Positions 15,478 through 19,760 of a DNA stretch of 19,760 nucleotides are shown in pieces (the stretch's first letter is position 1; every line of letters starts with the position of its first letter). The notes beneath the pieces were generated by a model. That model was given only the letters and a program-made list of their open reading frames with translations. It was not told the DNA's origin and did not search any database. The position numbers and the translations under genes are program-made. The DNA comes from Deltaproteobacteria bacterium (lineage in GTDB: Bacteria; Myxococcota_A; UBA9160; SZUA-336): NCBI GenBank assembly GCA_030624945.1, contig JAUXJB010000003.1, forward strand, positions 1 through 19,760. The letters are read 5' to 3'.

Positions 15478-15837
15478 CTAGTCGCCTCCCTCGCCGCCCG
15501 TGTAGCGGCTGCGGATCCGGGCGGCCTTGCCTCTGCGCCCGCGCAGGTAGAAGAGCCGCGAACGCCGTACGCGGCCCCGGGACTTGACCTCGATCCGCGC
15601 CACGTTCGGCGAGTGCAGCGGGAAGATGCGCTCGACGCCCACCCCGTACGAGACCTTGCGGACCGTGAACGTCGCGTGAATTCCGCCCCGGTGGCGCTGG
15701 ATCACGACCCCCTCGAAGACCTGCACCCGCTCCTTGTCCCCCTCCACGATCCGGACGTGGACGCGCACGGTGTCACCGGCGCGAAACTGCGGGTGGTCCG
15801 TGCGAACACCCATGTCGATGTCTCGAATCCCTCTCAT
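15478..15837 (-). CDS. rplS: 50S ribosomal protein L19
   Basis: 119 aa. Sits at the 30S-50S interface of the large subunit. Family sequence is clear throughout: [20 protein letters not shown] (18-37), [35 protein letters not shown], and the basic tail [19 protein letters not shown]. The N-terminus is a little shorter and less conserved than usual. The ATG overlaps the trmD stop (ATGA, 15834-15837), and GAGGAG sits eight bases upstream inside trmD, so translation is probably coupled. It is the last gene of the rpsP-rimM-trmD-rplS operon. Confidence 0.98.
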   Translation of the reverse strand: MRGIRDIDMGVRTDHPQFRAGDTVRVHVRIVEGDKERVQVFEGVVIQRHRGGIHATFTVRKVSYGVGVERIFPLHSPNVARIEVKSRGRVRRSRLFYLRGRRGKAARIRSRYTGGEGGD

Positions 15838-16562
15838 CTCTCCAGCTCCTCGAGAAACTTGCGGTCCTCTTCGCTGAGCTGCGCCACTTCGAGCAGCTCC
15901 GGCCGGCGTTCCCGCGTCAAGCGAAGGGACTCTTCGCGGCGGAAGCGCTCAATTTGCGCGTGATTCCCGGACAGCAGTGGCTCCGGAACCCTCCGGCCCC
16001 GGAACTCCCGCGGACGCGTGTAGATCGGGTGCTCCAGCAGCCCCTCGCTGAACGAGTCCGCGCGGGGCGAGGCGGGATTCCCGACCACGCCCGGCACGAG
16101 GCGGGTGACCGCCTCCGTCACGACCAGGGCGGCGGCCTCCCCTCCCGAAATCACGTAGTCCCCGAGCGAGAGCTCCTCCGCCCCCGTCTCTTCGCAGATC
16201 CGCTCGTCAAAGCCCGCGTAGCGACCGCACAGGAGGACGAGCTGAGGGGCTTCCACGAGCTCCTCCGCCAGGGCCTGATCGAAGATCCGGCCCCGCGGTC
16301 CCAGGCAGAAGATCCGGGCACCGGGTGCCGCCAGTGCCTCGACGGCGGCGACGACGGGCTCGCACTTGAGGACCATGCCGTCGCCACCCCCGAAGGGCTC
16401 GTCGTCCACGCTGCGTTGACGATCGGTCGCGTAGGCCCGCAGGTCGGTGGTGCGAACCTCGACGATACCGTCGCGGCGTGCGAGGCCCAGCAGGGATCCC
16501 TTGAGGAAGTGCTCCACCAGCTCCGGGAAGATCGTCACGATGTCGATCCGCGGCCCCGCCAT
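15834..16562 (-). CDS. trmD: tRNA (guanine37-N1)-methyltransferase TrmD
   Basis: 242 aa, usual length. Makes m1G37 next to the anticodon using SAM, preventing +1 frameshifts. The N-terminal SPOUT trefoil-knot domain shows the motifs [12 protein letters not shown] (53-64), [13 protein letters not shown] (110-122) and [14 protein letters not shown] (134-147). The catalytic aspartate falls at D169 in [19 protein letters not shown] small C-terminal helical domain ([18 protein letters not shown] through FLEELER) completes it. The ATG follows the rimM stop after one base (TGA-C-ATG) and the stop overlaps the rplS ATG. Confidence 0.98.
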   Translation of the reverse strand: MAGPRIDIVTIFPELVEHFLKGSLLGLARRDGIVEVRTTDLRAYATDRQRSVDDEPFGGGDGMVLKCEPVVAAVEALAAPGARIFCLGPRGRIFDQALAEELVEAPQLVLLCGRYAGFDERICEETGAEELSLGDYVISGGEAAALVVTEAVTRLVPGVVGNPASPRADSFSEGLLEHPIYTRPREFRGRRVPEPLLSGNHAQIERFRREESLRLTRERRPELLEVAQLSEEDRKFLEELER

Positions 16563-16563
16563 G

Positions 16564-17112
16564 TCAGGCTCCGTCCTCGATCAGGCCGGCTGGCGGATCC
16601 AGCCAGATCTCGCCCGCCGGGAGATCGACGCGAACCAGGAGCTCCCGCAGCGCGGGCACCAGGTACTGGTGAGCGCCGTCGCGGACGACCAGCACGTCGT
16701 TGCTGCCTGTCGGCCAGACCTCCTCGACCCGCCCGACGTCACGACCGTCTAGCAGACGGGCGCGCAGGCCGATGATCTCGCGCCAGTAGAACTCTCCCTC
16801 GGGCAGCGGCTGGATCGCGGCTTCCAGGAGCGAGAGGTTCGCTCCCCGCCAGAAGTCGGCCCGCTCGTAGCTCGTTAGCCCCTCCAACCAGAGGTGCGCC
16901 CGCGCGCTGCCGGTCCGCCCGGCACCCGTCGCGAGCGCCTCCCGAATGCGAAAGGGGATCTCGCCGGGACGGCCCTCTAGTCGAACCTGCTCGGCGGCGA
17001 GGAGGTTCGAGAGATCCTCGCCGTAGAGCTCGACGAACAGGCTGCCGTCCCGCCGGAACGGCCGCAGCACCCGCCCGACCTCCACCCAGGCGTCCCGCCC
17101 GGTGGTTGACAT
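16564..17112 (-). CDS. rimM: Ribosome maturation factor RimM
   Basis: 182 aa from ATG 17112. Helps assemble the head of the 30S subunit by binding S19. The N-terminal RimM barrel (about 8-90) begins VEVGRVLRPFRRDGSLFVEL, where the usual GxxGxxGEV loop is poorly kept. The C-terminal PRC-barrel domain (about 105-178) has FYWREIIGLRARLLDGRDVGRVEEVWPTG-type sequence, then YLVPALRELLVRVDLPAGEIWLDPPAGLI in standard order. GTG 17145 in frame would add 11 residues and has a distant GGAG; the shorter form matches family length better. It follows rpsP after 58 bp. Confidence 0.95.
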   Translation of the reverse strand: MSTTGRDAWVEVGRVLRPFRRDGSLFVELYGEDLSNLLAAEQVRLEGRPGEIPFRIREALATGAGRTGSARAHLWLEGLTSYERADFWRGANLSLLEAAIQPLPEGEFYWREIIGLRARLLDGRDVGRVEEVWPTGSNDVLVVRDGAHQYLVPALRELLVRVDLPAGEIWLDPPAGLIEDGA

Positions 17113-17170
17113 CGTCCGGATCTCACTCGCGTCTCGGGCAGCCACGTCCGCGCACTCCGCCCAAGCCCGA

Positions 17171-17440
17171 TCAGCTGGTCGCGGGCTGAGGCGCGTCGGC
17201 GGTCTCCCGCTCGCGCCTGCGAATCAGCGACGCCACGCTGTCGCTGACCTGCGCGCCCTTGCCGACCCACTGATCGAAGGCCGCCCGCCGGAGCGACAGC
17301 TCCGTGCCGGGCTTCAGCGGGTCGTAGGTTCCCAGAATCTCGAGCACCCTGCCCCCGCGCTTGACCCGGGAATCCACGGCCACGATGCGATACTTGGGGC
17401 GCTTCTTGGCCCCTGCGCGAAACAGGCGGATTCTCACCAT
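17171..17440 (-). CDS. rpsP: 30S ribosomal protein S16
   Basis: 89 aa. Small-subunit assembly protein. It begins MVRIRLFRAGAKKRPKYRIV and continues with DSRVKRGGRVLEILGTYDPL, then SLRRAAFDQWVGKGAQVSDSVASLIRR, all typical S16. GAGGA lies seven bases before the ATG. The frame is open upstream, but that part is leader sequence. It is first in rpsP-rimM-trmD-rplS. The KH-domain gene usually found between rpsP and rimM, and ffh upstream, are both missing here. Confidence 0.98.
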   Translation of the reverse strand: MVRIRLFRAGAKKRPKYRIVAVDSRVKRGGRVLEILGTYDPLKPGTELSLRRAAFDQWVGKGAQVSDSVASLIRRRERETADAPQPATS

Positions 17441-17461
17441 GACGGAGTCCTCGAGAAGGCA

Positions 17462-17489
17462 CCGAGGGGCGCTGTCAGCCTCGCCTCGG
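17462..17489 (-). promoter_or_regulatory. Hairpin in the rpsP leader
   Basis: Inverted repeat CCGAGG (17462-17467) and CCTCGG (17484-17489), with a 16-base loop that can add a GGCG/CGCC helix if two bases bulge. It lies between the proposed rpsP promoter and the rpsP Shine-Dalgarno, so it could act as a leader structure; it could equally end transcripts of the upstream small gene. No T-tract. Confidence 0.3.
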
Positions 17490-17504
17490 GTAGTGAAGTG
17501 GCCG

Positions 17505-17533
17505 AAACTAGAGGGGCTTTGTGCGGGAGTCAA
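17505..17533 (-). promoter_or_regulatory. Candidate sigma-70 promoter for the rpsP operon
   Basis: On the - strand TTGACT (17533-17528), a 17-base spacer, and TAGTTT (17510-17505). The -35 matches 5 of 6 consensus bases; the -10 is weak (3 of 6). The -10 includes the TAG stop of the zinc-ribbon gene. Transcription would begin near 17498, leaving a leader of about 57 bases before rpsP. Confidence 0.45.
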
Positions 17534-17699
17534 GCGCCCGGGTACGCAGCGCCTCCTTCTTCCCCGAGCATTCGCGACACGCGTAGCGAACCGTGTGCCG
17601 CAGCGCGAGCCGGTCGTAGCCCCGATCGAGGGCGACCCTGCGCACGTGCGAAGCCTGGCGTCCGCAGAAGTCGCACCTCAGTGTCTCGCTTTCGGCCAC
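17508..17699 (-). CDS. Small four-cysteine zinc-ribbon protein, function unknown
   Basis: 63 aa from GTG 17699; GTG 17717 in frame would add six residues. Two CxxC pairs, C9/C12 (CDFCG) and C41/C44 (CRECSG), are separated by 28 residues rich in arginine, and the tail is basic. This is the layout of a small zinc ribbon that could bind nucleic acid or ribosome. AAGG lies 11 bases upstream of the chosen start. It is directly upstream of rpsP on the same strand, 67 bp away, and diverges from dciA. No family name is recognised. The paired CxxC spacing makes chance coding unlikely, but the size leaves doubt. Confidence 0.6.
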   Translation of the reverse strand: MAESETLRCDFCGRQASHVRRVALDRGYDRLALRHTVRYACRECSGKKEALRTRALDSRTKPL

Positions 17700-17717
17700 C
17701 GGACCCGACCTTAGCAC

Positions 17718-17737
17718 AGGCCGCTGCCGGCCTTTTT
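17718..17737 (+). terminator. Intrinsic-terminator-like hairpin upstream of dciA
   Basis: AGGCCG (17718-17723), loop CTGC, CGGCCT (17728-17733), with a T-run 17733-17737: a 6-bp GC-rich stem followed by T5, readable only on the + strand. No + strand gene ends nearby, since the genes to its left are on the - strand. It may stop antisense transcription or attenuate a leader of dciA. Confidence 0.5.
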
Positions 17738-17750
17738 GCAGCCCGCATTT

Positions 17751-17763
17751 CTCACCGGGTGAG
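17751..17763. promoter_or_regulatory. 13-bp perfect palindrome before dciA
   Basis: CTCACC-G-GGTGAG, ending 14 bases before the dciA ATG and within the divergent control region shared with the zinc-ribbon gene. Candidate operator; alternatively a hairpin near the dciA ribosome-binding site. Confidence 0.3.
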
Positions 17764-17777
17764 CTAGGGTTGGGGAA

Positions 17778-18101
17778 ATGGTCCCCGGCCCTCCGCGAAG
17801 ACGACGTCCCGATGCGCGTCCGGAGCCGGTCTCGGGGATCCTACCCGGCGTGCTGAAAGACGTCGGGCTCGGAGCGACGTCCGACGCGGTCCGCCTGCTC
17901 CGAGCCTGGGATCAGGCCCTTGGCGAACCCTTCTCCAGGCACTGCCGGCCCGAAGGCCTGCGCGATGGCGTGGTCCTCGCCCGCGTTCGGGACTCGGCCT
18001 GGATGCAGCGGCTCCAGCTCGAAAAGCCCCGGATCCTCGAACGACTGGCGGAGTCCCTCGAGGCCCCCCCGCGCGATATCCGTCTGCGCCTGGGCCCCTG
18101 A
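17778..18101 (+). CDS. dciA: DUF721 / DciA family replicative helicase loader
   Basis: 107 aa. DciA loads the DnaB helicase at the replication origin in bacteria lacking DnaC or DnaI. After a basic, proline-rich N-terminus (1-17) the DUF721 core runs to the end: ILPGVLKDVGL (21-31), LLRAWDQALGEPFSRHCRPEGLRDGVV with W44, then ARVRDSAWMQRLQLEKPRILERL with W75, and the closing PRDIRLRLG. All the family's marker positions are kept. The ATG has GGGGAA immediately upstream. It diverges from the zinc-ribbon/rpsP side and converges on tsaC with 22 bp between stops. Confidence 0.9.
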   Translation: MVPGPPRRRRPDARPEPVSGILPGVLKDVGLGATSDAVRLLRAWDQALGEPFSRHCRPEGLRDGVVLARVRDSAWMQRLQLEKPRILERLAESLEAPPRDIRLRLGP

Positions 18102-18123
18102 GACCGCCCCTCTGCGGCCCTGC

Positions 18124-18771
18124 CTAGGCGCCTGTGACCCAGGACTTCGTCTCGGGTCGACTCCCAGGAGAAGACCCTTCCGCGCGCGCACAAGCGCGTA
18201 GCTCTTCGAAGGGGATGGCGCCTTCGCGCAGGCAGCGAAGTTCGCCGTCGGGGCGGATGGCGACGACGGTCGAAGGGACCGGCCCGCCAGCCGGACCCGC
18301 TACCACGGGCAGGTCCTCTCCGAATCGCTCCTGCACCTCGCGGGCCGTGCCGCACGGCTCCTCGCCGCTCCGATTGCAGCTGGTCGAGACGATCGGATTG
18401 CGAGCGCGTCTCGCCAGCTCGGCCGCCACGGGGTGCGAGGAGCAGCGGAAGCCGACACCGAAGTCCGTCGCCACCGCCGAGAGGAACTCGTCCGCGACCG
18501 GCAGAACCAGGGTGAGCGGACCCGGCCAGTAGCGCTTCGCCAGGAGCCGCGCGGGCTCCGGGAGCTCGGGCAACCAGCGCTCGAGCGCGCACAGATCCGG
18601 GACGAGCACCGAGAGCCCGCGCGCCGGATCGCGGCCCTTGAGCTCGAGAAGTCGTTCCAGTGCCCCCCGATCGAGCGCGTCGGCCCCGAGACCGAACACG
18701 GTCTCGGTGGGATAGGCCACCACGCCCCCCTTCGAGAGCAGACGGGCGGCCTCCTCGACCGGGACGATCAA
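18124..18771 (-). CDS. tsaC: L-threonylcarbamoyladenylate synthase (YrdC/Sua5 family)
   Basis: 215 aa, a YrdC domain without the extra Sua5 C-terminal domain. Makes threonylcarbamoyl-AMP from threonine, bicarbonate and ATP, the first step of t6A37 in tRNAs reading ANN codons. Visible are GGVVAYPTETVFGLGADA (15-32), ELKGRDPARGLSVLV (43-57), YWPGPLTLVLP (81-91), VGFRCSSHPVA and STSCNRSG (129-136). The usual lysine before the PLSVL motif is replaced (ARGLSVL). The last 20 or so residues are unconserved. The start is TTG 18771, overlapping the purD stop in TTGA; GGGGGA is nine bases upstream within purD, suggesting coupled translation. Confidence 0.92.
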   Translation of the reverse strand: MIVPVEEAARLLSKGGVVAYPTETVFGLGADALDRGALERLLELKGRDPARGLSVLVPDLCALERWLPELPEPARLLAKRYWPGPLTLVLPVADEFLSAVATDFGVGFRCSSHPVAAELARRARNPIVSTSCNRSGEEPCGTAREVQERFGEDLPVVAGPAGGPVPSTVVAIRPDGELRCLREGAIPFEELRACARAEGSSPGSRPETKSWVTGA

Positions 18772-19760
18772 CCCGCGCGGTCCCCCAGCGCGCGCAGCGC
18801 GATGTCGCCGCGGAACTGCGCGCCCTCAAAGCGAATGCGGCGTACCGCCTGGTAGGCCCGGTCGAGCGCCCCGGCGATGCTGGCGCCCCGCGCGGTCACC
18901 CCGAGCACACGCCCTCCCGCGGTCTCCCAGCGTCCGTCCACGCGACGCGTCCCGGAATGGAACACGATCGTGTTCGGCAGGCTCGCTACCTCGTCGAGTC
19001 CCGTGATCTCGCGGCCAGAGGCGTAGCTGCGCGGGTAACCCTCGCTCGCCAGCACGACGCAGACGGCGGGATCTCCGAAGACGAGCTCGCTGTCGTCCGC
19101 AAGCCGCCCCTCTGCGGAGCCGATCAGCAGGGGCACGAGGTCCGATTCCAGTCGATAGAGCAGCGCCTGGATTTCCGGATCGCCAAAGCGCACGTTGAAC
19201 TCGATCACGTACGGCTCCGATTCCGCGATCATCAGGCCGACGTAGAGCACGCCCCGAAACGGGTTCCCCTCGGCGCGCATGCCGGCGATCGTCGGACGCA
19301 CGATCCGCTCCACCACCTTTCGCTCGACTTCGGGATCCACGACGGGCGCCGGCGAGTACGCACCCATGCCGCCGGTATTCTCGCCGCGGTCGCCGTCGCG
19401 AAGTCGCTTGTGATCCTGTGCGGACGCCAGACAGACGGCTCGCTCCCCATCACACAGCGCGTGGTACGAAGCTTCCTCACCCGTAAGCCAGTCCTCGATC
19501 ACGACGGCCTCTCCAGACTCGCCGAAGCGACGCTGCCGCATGATCTCGTCCAGCGCTGCCGCCGCCTGCTCGGGTCCCCGACACATGTAGACGCCCTTGC
19601 CCGCCGCGAGGCCGTCGGCCTTCACGACGACGGGAACGCCCCGGTCGCGCACGTAGCGCTCCGCGCGATCGAAATCCGCGAAGGCTCGGTAGGGAGCGGT
19701 CGGAATCCCGTGCCTCTGCATGAACGCCTTCGCGAAGCCCTTGCTCCCCTCGAGGCGCGC
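18768..19760 (-). CDS. purD: Phosphoribosylamine--glycine ligase, N-terminus beyond window edge
   Basis: 330 codons visible of about 425. Joins glycine to phosphoribosylamine with ATP, the second step of purine synthesis. The frame is open through base 19760 (ARLEGSKGFAKAFM before the internal ATG at 19721), so the gene begins outside. The ATP-grasp domain is clear: VVVKADGLAAGKGVYMC, IEDWLTGEEASYHALCDG, NTGGMGAYSPAP and EFNVRFGDPEIQALL. The C-terminal domain follows (ASEGYPRSYASGREITGL, VFHSGT, GGRVLGVTARG) with the usual end. The missing 95 or so residues are the N-terminal PurD domain. It overlaps tsaC by 4 bp. Confidence 0.97.
   Translation of the reverse strand, partial: ARLEGSKGFAKAFMQRHGIPTAPYRAFADFDRAERYVRDRGVPVVVKADGLAAGKGVYMCRGPEQAAAALDEIMRQRRFGESGEAVVIEDWLTGEEASYHALCDGERAVCLASAQDHKRLRDGDRGENTGGMGAYSPAPVVDPEVERKVVERIVRPTIAGMRAEGNPFRGVLYVGLMIAESEPYVIEFNVRFGDPEIQALLYRLESDLVPLLIGSAEGRLADDSELVFGDPAVCVVLASEGYPRSYASGREITGLDEVASLPNTIVFHSGTRRVDGRWETAGGRVLGVTARGASIAGALDRAYQAVRRIRFEGAQFRGDIALRALGDRAG

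Noticed and set aside
15296..15481. 61-codon frame from GTG 15296 in the structured gap
   Set aside because: No family, arginine-rich, overlaps the inverted repeats and runs into the rplS end; better explained by non-coding structure.
1..19760. CRISPR array, insertion sequence, prophage, tRNA or rRNA
   Set aside because: I looked for spaced direct repeats, transposase motifs, terminal inverted repeats and tRNA-like cloverleaf sequence and saw none.

Overview
The window is GC-rich (judged by eye) bacterial chromosome with tightly packed genes. It looks like a Gram-negative of the broad deltaproteobacterial kind (Myxococcota, Desulfobacterota, Binatota or relatives). The reasons are two sigma-54 activators close together, a secreted LysM protein, UDP-uronate sugar genes and a housekeeping set of proteobacterial type. 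That placement is inference; no rRNA or lineage marker is present. Both ends cut genes: a molybdenum hydroxylase large subunit on the left and purD on the right.

Left part (1-4871, + strand): the 3' part of a xanthine-dehydrogenase-family molybdopterin subunit, then a complete valyl-tRNA synthetase. It converges on the next block across a strong hairpin.

Middle block (4934-11826, all - strand): six co-oriented genes read right to left. They are an NtrC-type response regulator with an intact receiver, a UDP-glucuronate-4-epimerase-like SDR, a VanZ-like membrane protein, UDP-glucose 6-dehydrogenase, a second sigma-54 activator whose receiver has lost its phosphorylation residues, and a LysM protein with a duplicated C-terminal module. 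The three central genes overlap. Together they suggest a sigma-54-controlled envelope or extracellular polysaccharide locus making UDP-glucuronate and probably UDP-galacturonate. No histidine kinase, glycosyltransferase or exporter is in view.

Right part (11951-19760): ligA diverges from the regulator. rsmI and yraN diverge from each other, and yraN has no ATG, GTG or TTG start; an ATC with a perfect Shine-Dalgarno is the best candidate. A 240-bp gene-free gap full of inverted repeats follows. Next comes the ribosome and tRNA-modification operon rpsP-rimM-trmD-rplS (- strand), with a candidate sigma-70 promoter embedded in the end of a small four-cysteine zinc-ribbon gene. dciA (DUF721, replicative helicase loader) diverges from it and converges on a coupled purD-tsaC pair.

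Most of the content is housekeeping. I do not see a clear new defence or mobile system. The points most worth a second look are the pseudo-receiver sigma-54 activator inside the sugar-nucleotide operon, the ATC-start yraN, and the structured element between yraN and rplS.
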